A DNA stretch of 64,000 nt, taken from positions 1 through 64,000 of the forward strand of contig NZ_JNZO01000015.1 in NCBI RefSeq assembly GCF_000717595.1, written 5' to 3'. This stretch comes from Streptomyces flavochromogenes. Its GTDB lineage: Bacteria; Actinomycetota; Actinomycetes; Streptomycetales; Streptomycetaceae. Positions 8,061-17,325 of this stretch are shown here, piece by piece. Position 1 is the stretch's first letter. Every line of letters starts with the position of its first letter. The notes beneath the pieces are model-generated. The model did no database searches and was not told where the DNA came from. It saw only the letters and a program-made list of their open reading frames with translations. The position numbers were made by a program, and so were the translations under genes.

Positions 8061-8786
8061 CTACGTCGACTGCAACGCGCGGACCCGGGCGCGGAAGACG
8101 CGCCAGCGTCGCTCGTTGTCGTGCACCAGCGTGGCCGACTCGGTCATGAGATCCGCCGCACGGTCCAGCAGCTCGGAAGCCGCATAGAGATAGGACGGCG
8201 CCGTCCGCACTCCGCCCAGGTCGGCACGGAGGGCCGCCGGAGCGAAGTCGACGCGGGCCAGCAGGTCGAGAGCGCGTCGCAGCAGCCGCGCGACCAGAAC
8301 CTGCAGGCCCGCCGACTGCCAGTCGTTGGCGATGATGCGGTGCCGCTCCCCGAGCAGGTCGGCCAGCGCGGGATAGGCAGCCAGGCCCCCTGCCATCTCC
8401 CACGCCCGCGCCATCGCCCCGGTCAGCCAGACACCCGTCTGCTCAAGGTCATCCGCCAGCAGCGCGACCTCACGCCTCAGCCTCTGGACTTCGGCCGGCT
8501 CGCCCTCCCCCTCCATGAAGAGAATCCCCGACTCCGCGGTGAGCCCGGGGGCATTCAGGTCCTCCGTGCCGGCGAAAGCGATCGTCGAAGGCTGCTCATT
8601 CACATCGATCACGCTCCACCGGTCGGCCAGCGCCTTCAGCGCCCGCGACCGTGCCTGCAGGTCACCGGCCTGCCGCAACGGGGCCTGTGAGTAGTACTCC
8701 TCATGCTCACGATGGAACCGCGCCAGATTCTCGATCAACCGCAACAGCGATTCAGGAGGGCTGATCTGCGTCTCGTCCTCGGCCAT
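8061..8786 (-). CDS. Hypothetical helical protein
   Basis: A predicted 241-residue soluble protein, starting MAEDETQISPPESLLRLIEN, rich in Leu, Ala, Arg and Glu and probably all-helical. The N-terminal half contains LENLARFHREHEEYYSQAP-like and LRREVALLADDLEQTGVWL segments; the C-terminal half includes LVARLLRRALDLLARVDFAP. I do not recognise a family. The ribosome site before 8786 is weak, and translation may depend on coupling, since the start lies inside the 3' end of the upstream XRE gene (35-base overlap). An in-frame start at 8876 is also open. It converges on the stress-protein gene ending at 8040. Confidence 0.6.
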   Translation of the reverse strand: MAEDETQISPPESLLRLIENLARFHREHEEYYSQAPLRQAGDLQARSRALKALADRWSVIDVNEQPSTIAFAGTEDLNAPGLTAESGILFMEGEGEPAEVQRLRREVALLADDLEQTGVWLTGAMARAWEMAGGLAAYPALADLLGERHRIIANDWQSAGLQVLVARLLRRALDLLARVDFAPAALRADLGGVRTAPSYLYAASELLDRAADLMTESATLVHDNERRWRVFRARVRALQST

Positions 8787-9600
8787 TCCGGCAGTGTGCA
8801 CCAAGTCCGCCGCGCACGGCGTCCGGGCGCGCCCGCCGCAGCCGACGCGAGCCTGCGAACCACTCTCGGAGATCACGCTCAGGGGTGCCCCCTTGGTCAG
8901 CAGCCCCCGACGGCGCGCCCGGCGCGCCTGGCACCTGGATGCGCCGTCCGGTCACTCGGCGCGGTGAGAGGGTCACCACGGTGTCCCGCCCGTCCCCGGC
9001 CCACGGCTCCGAGTGGACGGCCTCCTTGATCCTCCGTACCGAGGTCTCGTCCGACACCGTTCGTGCCGGACCGACAAGGAGCACGCTCCAGCCCTGGCGG
9101 AAGGCCTCGTCCAGGTGGTCCTCCTCGAAGGCGACCTCCACGCCGGACGTCGAGGCGCGCGCGAGGGGCGATTCCGCAGCGGTCATGAAGACGATGTCCC
9201 CGTCGACGACCTGGTAGTTCACGGGGATCACCATCAGCCCCTCGCGTCCTTCGACGGCCACCCTGCCGATGCCGTGGCCGTCGAGCAGCTCCCAGCACTC
9301 GGCTTCGCCCATGTCCTCCATCCGTGCCCCGTACCCGGCGCGCGCTCCTCCGGGCGGGAGGTCCGCCGAGTACCCGGTGAGTTCCTGGACCGTGGTCTCC
9401 AGAGCGTTCGCAAGCCGGACCAGGAACTCGATCCGCGGGGTGGCCACCTGCTCCTCCACGTAGGCGATGTAGCCGGGCGTGGAGCCGGCCCGTTCGGCCA
9501 CGTCCTCCCAGGACAGGCCGAGCCGGCTGCGCCTGGACGCGACGCGGCGGCCGAGGTCGCTCCTGGGGTGCGAGGAGTGCGGCTCACCAGGCGTGTTCAT
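8752..9600 (-). CDS. XRE helix-turn-helix fused to pyridoxamine-phosphate-oxidase-like domain
   Basis: A 282-residue two-domain protein. Residues about 13-75 form an XRE-type HTH (GRRVASRRSRLGLSWEDVAE, then STPGYIAYVEE). Residues about 95-225 form a split-barrel flavin/PNPOx-like domain (ECWELLDGHGIGRVAVEGRE, VIPVNYQVVDGDIVFMTA, WSVLLVGPARTV). Such fusions could sense flavin, F420 or haem and regulate transcription, but the ligand is not known. The last 55 or so residues are Arg/Gly-rich and overlap the next gene's start. ATG at 9600 follows GGAGGGAGACCAGTG. The start shares one base with the upstream stress-protein stop (TGATG), so the genes form one operon. Confidence 0.82.
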   Translation of the reverse strand: MNTPGEPHSSHPRSDLGRRVASRRSRLGLSWEDVAERAGSTPGYIAYVEEQVATPRIEFLVRLANALETTVQELTGYSADLPPGGARAGYGARMEDMGEAECWELLDGHGIGRVAVEGREGLMVIPVNYQVVDGDIVFMTAAESPLARASTSGVEVAFEEDHLDEAFRQGWSVLLVGPARTVSDETSVRRIKEAVHSEPWAGDGRDTVVTLSPRRVTGRRIQVPGAPGAPSGAADQGGTPERDLREWFAGSRRLRRARPDAVRGGLGAHCRNGRGRDADQPS

Positions 9601-10499
9601 CACTGGTCTCCCTCCGTGGTCACGGGGCGCAGCTGGGGTACGACGGCGACCGGACACGAGGCGTGGTGCAGGGCGCGGTGGGCGACCCTGCCGAGCTCCA
9701 GGCCGACGAGCCCGTCCCGGCGTCGGGCGCCGACGACCAGCAGGTCGGCGGCGGCGGAGCGCTCGGTCAGCATCTTGTGGGCGGGGCCCTCGACCGAGCT
9801 CCTGCGCAGGCGCGCCTGGGGGTGTTCGGCCGCCGCGGCCTCGATGGCCTTGTCGAGCAGTTCGGAGGCCCCTTCGGTGAAGTAGGCCGCGCCGGCGCGC
9901 CTCATCAGCAGGTGGTCGGCCGGTTCATGGGCCGGTCGTCGCCAGGTGCGGACGATGTCGAGTTCCGCGTTCCGAGCGGCCGCCTCACGGAAGGCGAACC
10001 GCACGGCCGGCGAGTCCAGGTCGTGCTCTCCCACGCCGAGCAGAACGCGCCCGTGGCGTGCCTCCAGGGCCTGCCGGTCCCCACGGACGACGATGACCGG
10101 GCAGGGGGCTCGGGCTGCCGCGATGAGGCTGACGGAGCCGAGCAGAAGGTCGGCGAGCTCGCCGCGCCCCCGTGACCCGACGACGAGGATCGTGCCCTCC
10201 CGCCCCTGCCTGAGCAGCGCACTGGACGCGTCTTCGGCGAGGACGTCCGTAGTGAGGGGGAGGTCGGGTGCACGACGGCGGGCGCGTTCGGCTGCGGTGC
10301 CGGCGATGTTCTCGGCGAGGACCTGGCCCGAGGGTCGGTCCGTGGTCCAGGCCGGCACGACTCCCTCGTACCGCTCCCACATCGAGGCATGGACGATGCG
10401 CAGGGGAAACGCGTGCCGTACCGCTTCGTCGACGGCCCAGTCCAGGGCCGTGAGACTGGCGTCGGACCCGTCTACTCCCACCACCAGGCGCGATTCCAT
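9600..10499 (-). CDS. Tandem universal stress protein
   Basis: A 299-residue protein with two UspA domains. Domain one starts LVVGVDGSDASLTALDWA and has the intact motif GSRGRGELADLLLGSVS. Domain two has GRVLLGVGEHDLDSPAV and a degenerate motif ending LGRVAHRALHHASCPVAVVP. The start MESRLVV at 10499 is chosen because similarity begins there; the ribosome site is weak (AAGGCGGTGGGCACG). It leads an operon with the XRE/PNPOx gene and probably the hypothetical gene at 8061. A palindromic box lies 72 bases upstream. Confidence 0.9.
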   Translation of the reverse strand: MESRLVVGVDGSDASLTALDWAVDEAVRHAFPLRIVHASMWERYEGVVPAWTTDRPSGQVLAENIAGTAAERARRRAPDLPLTTDVLAEDASSALLRQGREGTILVVGSRGRGELADLLLGSVSLIAAARAPCPVIVVRGDRQALEARHGRVLLGVGEHDLDSPAVRFAFREAAARNAELDIVRTWRRPAHEPADHLLMRRAGAAYFTEGASELLDKAIEAAAAEHPQARLRRSSVEGPAHKMLTERSAAADLLVVGARRRDGLVGLELGRVAHRALHHASCPVAVVPQLRPVTTEGDQ

Positions 10500-10570
10500 C
10501 GTGCCCACCGCCTTTCCGGGTCGTGAGGTGGCCTGCTGCCACGCTCGCATCGGGCGGAAGTGACCGGATA

Positions 10571-10584
10571 GGGCCGGTCGGTCC
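10571..10584. promoter_or_regulatory. Palindromic box, copy 5
   Basis: GGGCCGGTCGGTCC fits GGNCCGNNCGGNCC. It lies 72 bases upstream of the stress-protein start at 10499 and downstream of the DUF1918 gene, so it should act on the stress-protein operon. Confidence 0.6.
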
Positions 10585-10631
10585 CGGGCGCGGCCCGCCC
10601 GGACCAGGTGTGGTGGCTGCGACGGCGGAGT

Positions 10632-10916
10632 TCACGACCGCCCAGCGGCCCTCCCGGGACCGGTCTCTGTCGTGCCGTGCGGCGGAAAGTGCTGGACGCG
10701 CGCGTCCGGGCCCGGGAACACCTCGGTGACCCTGCCCGTGTCCGACCACCGGACGTCGAAGGGCGGAGTGCCGTCCGGATGGTGGAGCCCGACGATCTCG
10801 CCGTCACGCCCCTCGTCCCCGACCGTGGCGCCACCCACGATCAGCCGGTCGCCGACGCGAGCCCACAACCCGGCGCGGGGCTTCTCCTGACCTTGCCGTG
10901 CTCCGGTCGCGGTCAT
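10632..10916 (-). CDS. DUF1918 domain protein
   Basis: A 94-residue small protein. The core WARVGDRLIVGGATVGDEGR followed by DGEIVGLHHPDGTPPFDVRW and SDTGRVTEVFPGPDARV matches the DUF1918 family, small beta-barrel proteins common in actinomycetes and often next to universal stress genes. The role is unknown. The ATG at 10916 has GGAGGCGAGGACC directly upstream. A much longer open frame in the same register is spurious, being antisense to the CBS gene. A near-match to the recurrent palindrome lies 98 bases upstream, between this gene and the divergent CBS-BON gene. Confidence 0.85.
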   Translation of the reverse strand: MTATGARQGQEKPRAGLWARVGDRLIVGGATVGDEGRDGEIVGLHHPDGTPPFDVRWSDTGRVTEVFPGPDARVQHFPPHGTTETGPGRAAGRS

Positions 10917-11013
10917 GGTCCTCGCCTCCCGGCACGAGCGCCCGGCCTCGGTCCTCCCGGGACGGGCTCGCTCGCCTTCTCCACCGTGCGTCCCGGCCGG
11001 CCGGGAGCCATAG

Positions 11014-11027
11014 GGGCCGAACGTCCC
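11014..11027. promoter_or_regulatory. Palindromic box, near-match, between DUF1918 and CBS-BON genes
   Basis: GGGCCGAACGTCCC has one mismatch to GGNCCGNNCGGNCC. A second, weaker copy (GGGCCATTCGGCAC) begins at 11034. The site is centred between two divergent genes (98 and 89 bases from their starts). Confidence 0.45.
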
Positions 11028-11115
11028 GGAAGGGGGCCATTCGGCACTGCCCCGGGTGGGCTGCGCGCAGCAGAGTGAGAACTGGGGCGGCCGCGTCCCC
11101 TGAAGGAGGACCGTC

Positions 11116-11793
11116 ATGCAGCACCGTACGGTTTTCGAGGTGATGACCCACGATGTGATCACCGCAGCCCCAGAGACCCCGTTCAAGGAGATCGCCCGGC
11201 TCTTCGCCGACCGCGACGTCTCGGCGGTCCCGGTCGTCGACGCCGACCGACGCCTGCTCGGTGTGGTGTCGGAGGCCGACCTGCTGCGTTCCACCGCCGA
11301 GCTCCCCGACCTGGAGGGCCGCTGGGCGGGTGTCCGGCTGCTGTCCCAGGAGCGAGGGATGCCCGACGCGGAGACGGCCGCCCAGCTGATGACCTCGCCG
11401 GCCGTCACGGCACAGGCGAACTGGAATCTCGTCGAGACGGCCCGGACGATGCAGCGCAAGGCTGTGAAGAGACTGCCCGTGACCGACGAGACCGGTCGAC
11501 TCGTCGGGATCATCAGCCGCAGCGACCTGCTGCGGCCCTTCCTGCGCGGTGACACCGCGATCCGTGACGAGATCGAGCACGACGTCCTGGCCGATACTCT
11601 GCGCTTCGCCCCCGACACGATCCGCGTGACGGTCGACGACGGAGTCGTCAGGCTGACGGGCCGGGTCGCCGAGCGGGCCGACATCCGCGTGATCGTGCGG
11701 CTCTGCCGTTCGGTCGACGGAGTCGTCGCCCTGCACGAATCGATCGAGTACGCCTATGACAACCTCGCGCTCGACGTGGAGCCACCGCGATGA
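11116..11793 (+). CDS. CBS-CBS-BON protein
   Basis: A 225-residue protein with two CBS domains (about residues 7-58 and 90-145) and a C-terminal BON domain (about 150-218). Characteristic segments are [45 protein letters not shown], and for [26 protein letters not shown] pairs bind adenylates; BON domains bind phospholipid or bridge proteins, so the protein may connect energy state to another surface. An AAGGAGG ribosome site precedes the ATG. It is the first gene of a tightly coupled run to 18859: its stop overlaps the acetyl-CoA synthetase start as ATGA. A paralogue lies at 17322. Confidence 0.9.
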   Translation: MQHRTVFEVMTHDVITAAPETPFKEIARLFADRDVSAVPVVDADRRLLGVVSEADLLRSTAELPDLEGRWAGVRLLSQERGMPDAETAAQLMTSPAVTAQANWNLVETARTMQRKAVKRLPVTDETGRLVGIISRSDLLRPFLRGDTAIRDEIEHDVLADTLRFAPDTIRVTVDDGVVRLTGRVAERADIRVIVRLCRSVDGVVALHESIEYAYDNLALDVEPPR

Positions 11794-13592
11794 ACGCCCT
11801 GTGGGTGGCACCGGTCATGCCCGACTACGACAGCGCCCGGGCCGTCTTCTCCTGGCGACGGGAGCGGTCCCGGCTCGCCGGGCTGCCGGACGGCGGCATC
11901 AACATGGGGTACGAGGCGGTCGACCGACACCTGCGCGAGGGCCACGGCGAACGGGTCGCGTTGCGCTGCATCGCGCGCGACGGATCCGTCCGGACGGTCA
12001 GCTTCGCCGGGCTCGCGGCCGAGAGCTCACGTTTCGCGCACGTGCTGGAGACGCTCGGCCTGGAACGCGGCGAGCGGGTCTTCACCCTCCTCGGCCGCCG
12101 GTTCGAGCTGTACAGCACCGTCCTCGGAACGCTGCGGGCCGGCCGAGTCGTGTGTCCCCTGTTCAGCGCCTTCGGGCCCGAACCCGTCGCACTGCGCTTG
12201 GAGCTGGGCAACGCCCGGGCGCTGGTCACGACCCGCGAGCTGTACGAACGCAAGGTGGCCCCCGTACGGCCCCGCCTCCCGCACCTGCGGCACGTCCTGC
12301 TTCTCGACCCCGGTGCCGACCCGCCCCCGGACACCCTCTCCTACCCCGCCCTCACGGCCGCCGCGCCGGACGCGTACACAGTCGGCCCGACCGAGCCGGC
12401 GGAACCGGCACTGCTGCACTTCACCAGCGGCACGACAGGCACCCCCAAAGGCGCGGTACACGTGCACGAGGCGGTCCTCGCCCATCACGTCACCGCCGCC
12501 TACGCCCTGGACCTGCACGAGGGCGACGTCTTCTGGTGCACCGCGGACCCCGGCTGGGTCACCGGCATGTCGTACGGCATCATCGCCCCCCTCACCCACG
12601 GGGTGACGACCGTCGTCGACGAAGGGGACTTCGCCCCGAAGCGCTGGTACCGCATCCTCGCCGACCAGCACGTCACCGTCTGGTACACCGCGCCCACCGC
12701 GCTGCGCATGCTCATGCGGGCCGCGCCACGCGGAGGCGAGCCGACGCCCGCCGCGCGCCATGACCTCTCCGCGCTCCGGTTCGTCGCGAGCGTCGGGGAG
12801 CCGTTGAACCCAGAGGCCGTGCACTGGGGCCGAGAGGCGCTCGGGCTGCCCGTCCACGACACCTGGTGGCAGACCGAGACCGGTGCCATCATGATCGCCA
12901 ACTTCGCGGCCGATCCCGTGCGGCCCGGTTCGATGGGCCGGCCCCTTCCCGGTGTCGAGGCCGCCGTCCTGGCCTGCGGCGAGGACGGCCGGGCCGCGAT
13001 CACCGGCGGGCGGGTCCACGTACTCCGGGAACCGGGTGCCCAGGGCGAGCTCGCCCTGCGGGCGGGCTGGCCGTCGATGTTCCGGGCCTACCTGCACGAG
13101 CCGCACCGTTACGAGGCGTGCTTCGCCGACGGCTGGTATCTGACCGGCGACCTCGCCAGCCGCGACACCGGCGGCTGGTACTGGTTCGTCGGTCGCGTCG
13201 ACGATGTCATCAAGTCCGCGGGGCACCTCATCGGACCCTTCGAGGTGGAAAGCGCGCTCATGGAGCATCCGGCCGTCGCCGAGGCCGGTGTCATCGGACG
13301 CCCTGACCCACTGGCCGGCGCGATCGTCAAGGCGTTCGTGCTGCCGCGTCCCGAGTATCCGCCCGACCCCGAACTGCGGCGCGACGTGATGGCGTTCGCC
13401 CGCCGACGCCTCGGACCGGCCGTCGCCCCCCGGGACATCGAGTTCGTCGAAGGCCTCCCCCACACCCGCAGCGGAAAGGTGATGCGCCGCCTGCTGCGAG
13501 CCCGCGAACTGGGCCTGCCCGAGGGCGACGTGTCGACTCTGGAGACACCCGGCCCGGCCGGGACGGCCGGGCTCTCCGAGAAGGAGCCGTGA
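11790..13592 (+). CDS. acsA: Acetyl-CoA synthetase-type AMP-forming ligase
   Basis: A 600-residue ANL-superfamily enzyme, probably acetate + ATP + CoA to acetyl-CoA. Seen in order: phosphate loop [20 protein letters not shown] (about 207-226), substrate-pocket segment [20 protein letters not shown], adenylate motif [17 protein letters not shown], hinge [20 protein letters not shown], and the C-terminal [14 protein letters not shown], whose lysine is the catalytic residue that acetylation silences in Acs. It is about 50 residues shorter than primary-metabolism Acs. Coupled to the CBS-BON gene upstream and to the PDH E1alpha gene, it would supply acetyl-CoA from acetate where PDH supplies it from pyruvate. 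Propionate is an alternative substrate. Confidence 0.88.
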   Translation: MNALWVAPVMPDYDSARAVFSWRRERSRLAGLPDGGINMGYEAVDRHLREGHGERVALRCIARDGSVRTVSFAGLAAESSRFAHVLETLGLERGERVFTLLGRRFELYSTVLGTLRAGRVVCPLFSAFGPEPVALRLELGNARALVTTRELYERKVAPVRPRLPHLRHVLLLDPGADPPPDTLSYPALTAAAPDAYTVGPTEPAEPALLHFTSGTTGTPKGAVHVHEAVLAHHVTAAYALDLHEGDVFWCTADPGWVTGMSYGIIAPLTHGVTTVVDEGDFAPKRWYRILADQHVTVWYTAPTALRMLMRAAPRGGEPTPAARHDLSALRFVASVGEPLNPEAVHWGREALGLPVHDTWWQTETGAIMIANFAADPVRPGSMGRPLPGVEAAVLACGEDGRAAITGGRVHVLREPGAQGELALRAGWPSMFRAYLHEPHRYEACFADGWYLTGDLASRDTGGWYWFVGRVDDVIKSAGHLIGPFEVESALMEHPAVAEAGVIGRPDPLAGAIVKAFVLPRPEYPPDPELRRDVMAFARRRLGPAVAPRDIEFVEGLPHTRSGKVMRRLLRARELGLPEGDVSTLETPGPAGTAGLSEKEP

Positions 13593-14656
13593 TGGCCACC
13601 GCACACGGCGGAACGTCCGCCGGACCACCCAAGGCGAAGCGCCCCCGTCGCGCACATGGACCCACCACGCCCTCCCGCACACCTGCGGCGACCCACGACC
13701 TGGACCTGCTGCGGCAGATGCTGCTCATCCGGCGGTTCGAGGAACGATGCGTCGAGCTGTACAGCGCGGCGGCGATCCGGGGCTTCGTCCACCTCTACAT
13801 CGGCGAGGAGGCGGTGGCGGTCGGCGTCCACCAGGCTCTCGACGAGCGGGACGCGGTCGTCTCCACCTACCGCGAACACGGCCACGCCCTGGCCCGTGGG
13901 ATACCGCCCGAGGCCGTGATGGCGGAGATGTACGGGAAGACCACCGGATGCAGCCACGGCCGCGGCGGGTCCATGCACCTGTTCGACGCCGATCGCCGCT
14001 TCTACGGCGGCAACGCGATCGTGGGCGGCGGACTGCCGCTCGCGGCGGGCCTGGCGCTCGCCGACCGGTTGCGCGGCGAGTCCCGGGTCACCTGCTGCTT
14101 CTTCGGTGACGGGGCCTTCGCCGAGGGCGAGTTCCACGAGACCGCCAATCTGGCGGCGCTCTGGGGACTGCCCGTGCTCTTCGTCTGCGAGAACAACCTG
14201 TACGCGATGGGAACGGCTCTCGCCCGCGAACACGCCCAGACGGACCTGGCGATGCGGGCGGCGTCGTACGGCATGGCGGCCTGGGCCGTCGACGGCATGG
14301 ACGTGCACGCCGTGGAGAAGGCGGCGCGCGGGGCGATCGAGTCCATGCGCGCCGGTAGCGGACCGCACTTCCTGGAGATGCGGACGTACCGGTTCCGCGC
14401 GCACTCCATGTACGACCCGGACCGGTACCGGCCGAAGGACGAGGTCGAGGGGTGGAAGCGGCACGACCCCGTCACCGGCCTCGCCGACGGCATGCGTACG
14501 GCCGGAGTCCTCGACGCCGCCGCGCTGGACGACTTGGAGCACCAGGTCAGCGCGGAGATCGACCACGCCGTCCGGGCGGCGGAACAGGCCCCCGAGGAGC
14601 CTGCCGAGGATCTGCTGCTCCATGTCACGGGCCGACCCGAGGAGGCTGAGGCATGA
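13592..14656 (+). CDS. pdhA: Pyruvate (2-oxoacid) dehydrogenase E1 alpha
   Basis: A 354-residue thiamine-diphosphate subunit. The N-terminal 35 residues are low-complexity and basic. Then [20 protein letters not shown] and [14 protein letters not shown] are typical E1alpha segments. The ThDP motif is present as [20 protein letters not shown] followed by VCENN, and the regulatory-loop region reads [22 protein letters not shown] lies five bases before the ATG at 13592; a GTG one codon upstream is too close. It is coupled to E1beta. Acetoin dehydrogenase AcoA is a close alternative; neighbours (E1beta, E2, acetyl-CoA synthetase) fit either, and no E3 gene is nearby. Confidence 0.88.
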   Translation: MATAHGGTSAGPPKAKRPRRAHGPTTPSRTPAATHDLDLLRQMLLIRRFEERCVELYSAAAIRGFVHLYIGEEAVAVGVHQALDERDAVVSTYREHGHALARGIPPEAVMAEMYGKTTGCSHGRGGSMHLFDADRRFYGGNAIVGGGLPLAAGLALADRLRGESRVTCCFFGDGAFAEGEFHETANLAALWGLPVLFVCENNLYAMGTALAREHAQTDLAMRAASYGMAAWAVDGMDVHAVEKAARGAIESMRAGSGPHFLEMRTYRFRAHSMYDPDRYRPKDEVEGWKRHDPVTGLADGMRTAGVLDAAALDDLEHQVSAEIDHAVRAAEQAPEEPAEDLLLHVTGRPEEAEA

Positions 14657-15663
14657 GCACACGTACACGTCCGCGGGCGCATCCCGACGACGACACCACC
14701 ACGTACAGGGAGGCCCTGCGCGCGGGACTGCGCGATGCCCTTGCCTCGGACGACCGGGTGTTCCTGATGGGTGAGGACGTGGGTCGCTACGGCGGATGCT
14801 TCGGGGTGAGCCTCGGTCTCCTGGAAGAGTTCGGACCCGATCGTGTCCGGGACACGCCTCTCTCGGAGTCCGCGTTCGTCGGAGCCGGGATCGGCGCCGC
14901 CCTGGCCGGGATGCGGCCCGTCGTCGAGATCATGACGGTCAACTTCAGCCTGCTGGCCCTCGACCAGATCCTCAACAACGCCGCCACCCTGCGGCACATG
15001 TCCGGCGGGCAGCTCGGCGTGCCGTTGGTGATCCGTATGACGACGGGTGCGGGACGCCAGCTGGCCGCCCAGCACTCCCACAGTCTCGAAGGCTGGTACG
15101 CGCACGTCCCGGGCCTGCGCGTCCTGGCGCCGGCCACGGTCGACGACGCCCGCCACATGCTGTCCGCGGCGCTGGCCGACCCTGATCCGGTCATGTTCTT
15201 CGAGCACGGCAGCCTCTACAACGCGGCCGGAACGCTCGACCCGGCGATCCATCAGGTCGACCTGGACCGCGCGGCCGTCCGCCGCGAGGGCACCGATGTC
15301 ACGGTCGTCGCGTACGGCGGTTGCGTGTCCAAGGCCCTCGAAGCCGCTGAGGAACTGGCGGGCGAGGGGATCAGCGCGGAGGTCGTCGACCTGCGCACGC
15401 TGCGGCCCCTGGACGACGCCACGTTCGTCGGCTCGGTCCGGCGGACCCACCGGGCCGTCGTGGTCGACGAGGGCTGGCGCAGCGGCAGTCTGTCCGCCGA
15501 GATCGAGTCGCGCATCTGCGAGCAGGCGTTCTTCGAACTCGACGCGCCCGTCGAGCGGGTGTGCAGCGCAGAGGTCCCCATCCCCTACGCCCGCCGGCTG
15601 GAGGAGGCGGCACTCCCCCAGCCGGCCGGAATCGTGGCGGCGGCACGCCGGGTGGGGAGCTGA
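14653..15663 (+). CDS. pdhB: Pyruvate (2-oxoacid) dehydrogenase E1 beta
   Basis: A 336-residue transketolase-like subunit. Residues about 15-40 read [20 protein letters not shown] followed by [12 protein letters not shown], and the pyrophosphate-side segment [20 protein letters not shown] is clear. [20 protein letters not shown] and the C-terminal [20 protein letters not shown] complete a normal full-length subunit. It pairs with E1alpha into the alpha2beta2 decarboxylase that hands an acetyl group to the E2 lipoyl arm. ATGA overlap with E1alpha ensures equal translation. E2 begins two bases after its stop. Confidence 0.9.
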   Translation: MSTRTRPRAHPDDDTTTYREALRAGLRDALASDDRVFLMGEDVGRYGGCFGVSLGLLEEFGPDRVRDTPLSESAFVGAGIGAALAGMRPVVEIMTVNFSLLALDQILNNAATLRHMSGGQLGVPLVIRMTTGAGRQLAAQHSHSLEGWYAHVPGLRVLAPATVDDARHMLSAALADPDPVMFFEHGSLYNAAGTLDPAIHQVDLDRAAVRREGTDVTVVAYGGCVSKALEAAEELAGEGISAEVVDLRTLRPLDDATFVGSVRRTHRAVVVDEGWRSGSLSAEIESRICEQAFFELDAPVERVCSAEVPIPYARRLEEAALPQPAGIVAAARRVGS

Positions 15664-15664
15664 G

Positions 15665-17059
15665 ATGGCCGAGTTCACGATGCCGTCGCTCGGCGCCGAC
15701 ATGGACGAGGGCACGCTCTCCCAGTGGCTGGTGCACCCCGGCGACCAGGTGGCGCGGGGCGACGTCGTCGCGGTGGTCGAGACCGACAAGTCCGCGATCG
15801 AGGTGGAGTGCTTCGAGAGCGGTACGGTCGACACCCTCCTCGTCGACGAGGGCACCACCGTCCCTGTGGGCACCCCGCTGGCACGTATCGGCACGACCGC
15901 CGGGAGCGAACCCACCGCGGACCGGCCCCCGTCGACGCCCCTGGTCCGCCGACTCGCCCAGGACCGGCACGTCGACCTCGCCGCCGTCCATGGTTCGGGC
16001 CCGGGAGGCAGAATCACCCGTGCGGACGTGGAGCACGCGGAACCAGCACCAGCACCAGCACCAGCACACGACAGGACCGCCGGCCCGGCAGAGTCCACTC
16101 GCACCGCGACCGGGCGACAGCCGGGCACGGAACCGGCGCGACAGAAGCGGAACGATTCCCGGCCCCAGGAGAGGACCGCGCCGGCGACAGGGCCGCCGGG
16201 GCCGGTAGCCGGCGTCGACTCGGCCGGGGAGCGTCAGGCTCCGCGGCGCGTGAGGTCCTCACCGCTCGCTCGGCGCCTGGCCACGGAACTCGGCGTCGAC
16301 CTCGCCGAGGTGACCGGCACGGGTCGCGGCGGCGCCGTCCGTGCGGACGACGTCCGTTCCGCCGCGGCCGCCGAGGGCGCACCGCGGCCGGCCGTCCCGA
16401 ATGCGGCACGGGCGGCGACCGCTCGGCTCATGAGCCGGTCCAAACGCGAGATCCCGCACTTCTACCTCTCCACGACCGTGGACATGGCAGCGGCCCTGGA
16501 GTGGATGCGCGCCCGCAACCGCGAACTTCCGTTGTCCACAGGCCTGGTGCCCGCAGCACTCCTGTTGAAGGCCGTCGCGCTGGCGGCGCGGAAGGTGCCC
16601 GAGCTCAACGGGCACTGGGTCGACGACGGCTTCGTCCCGGCAGAGGAGGTACGGCTGGGTGTCGCCGTCTCTCTGCGGGGCGGTGGTCTTGCCGCCCCGT
16701 CCCTCGCCCATGCCGACACGCTCTCCGTGGACGAGGTGATGGCCGCGCTCAAGGACCTGGTGGGGCGGGCACGGGGCGGACGGCTCCGGGCGTCCGAGAC
16801 CGCCGACCCCAGTCTCACCGTCACGAACCTCGGCGAGCAAGGCGTCGAGGCCGTGTTCGGCGTCGTCTACCCGCCGCAGGTCGCGCTCGTCGGCCTCGGC
16901 CGGATCGTCGAGCGGCCGGTGGCCGTGGACGGCCTGCTGGGAGTACGCCCCGTGGTGACGGCGACGCTGTCCGCCGATCACCGAGCCGCCGACGGCGCCA
17001 CCGGCGCACGCCTCCTGAGCACCATGGACCGGGTCCTGCAACAACCGGAGGAACTGTGA
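15665..17059 (+). CDS. pdhC: 2-oxoacid dehydrogenase E2 with one lipoyl and two E3-binding domains
   Basis: A 464-residue dihydrolipoamide acyltransferase. The lipoyl domain (about 1-78) carries ETDKSAIEVE with the lipoylated Lys42. Two peripheral-subunit-binding domains follow: about 90-125 (PLVRRLAQDRHVDLAAVHGS and GPGGRITRADV) and about 197-233 (PLARRLATELGVDLAEVTGT and GRGGAVRADDV). They are separated by a Pro/Ala/charged linker that includes an AP repeat. The catalytic domain (about 245-464) ends with SADHRAADGATGARLL, the HxxxDG active site. One binding domain is usual, so the duplication is unusual and may recruit two E1/E3 partners. The downstream ACP starts within its stop as GTGA. 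Confidence 0.88.
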   Translation: MAEFTMPSLGADMDEGTLSQWLVHPGDQVARGDVVAVVETDKSAIEVECFESGTVDTLLVDEGTTVPVGTPLARIGTTAGSEPTADRPPSTPLVRRLAQDRHVDLAAVHGSGPGGRITRADVEHAEPAPAPAPAHDRTAGPAESTRTATGRQPGTEPARQKRNDSRPQERTAPATGPPGPVAGVDSAGERQAPRRVRSSPLARRLATELGVDLAEVTGTGRGGAVRADDVRSAAAAEGAPRPAVPNAARAATARLMSRSKREIPHFYLSTTVDMAAALEWMRARNRELPLSTGLVPAALLLKAVALAARKVPELNGHWVDDGFVPAEEVRLGVAVSLRGGGLAAPSLAHADTLSVDEVMAALKDLVGRARGGRLRASETADPSLTVTNLGEQGVEAVFGVVYPPQVALVGLGRIVERPVAVDGLLGVRPVVTATLSADHRAADGATGARLLSTMDRVLQQPEEL

Positions 17060-17325
17060 ACCACGACCAGGCGAAGGCGTTCGTCCGGCAAGCCGTGCAG
17101 CGGGTCGTCCCCGACGCCGACTTCACCGGCCTCGATCCCGGCGTGTCCCTGCGGGACACGTTCGAGATGGATTCGCTGGACTTCCTCGAGTTCGTCGAAG
17201 CCCTCGCCGAACGCAGCGGTACGGAACTCACCGAGGACGACTATCCGGCCCTCGACACCTGGGACGGCTGCGCCGCTCGCCTGGTGGCCGAGGCCGGTGC
17301 GTCCGCACAGGGAAGGAGCGGATGA
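17056..17325 (+). CDS. Stand-alone acyl carrier protein
   Basis: An 89-residue acyl carrier protein. The phosphopantetheine site is FEMDSLDFLEFVEAL with Ser40; helix I and the C-terminal YPALDTWDGCAARLV fit the four-helix ACP fold. GTG start at 17056 is preceded by GGAGGAACT and overlaps the E2 stop. It is not beside ketosynthase or other fatty-acid or polyketide genes. Instead it is embedded in an operon of acetyl-CoA synthetase, PDH E1/E2, CBS-BON and Usp genes. It could accept an acyl or acetyl group, serve lipoate/octanoate supply to E2, or act in regulation; none of this is shown by the sequence. Confidence 0.88.
   Translation: MNHDQAKAFVRQAVQRVVPDADFTGLDPGVSLRDTFEMDSLDFLEFVEALAERSGTELTEDDYPALDTWDGCAARLVAEAGASAQGRSG

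Noticed and set aside
16041..16068. CCAGCA microsatellite as a regulatory repeat
   Set aside because: It encodes the Ala-Pro linker of the E2 subunit, a common flexible linker.
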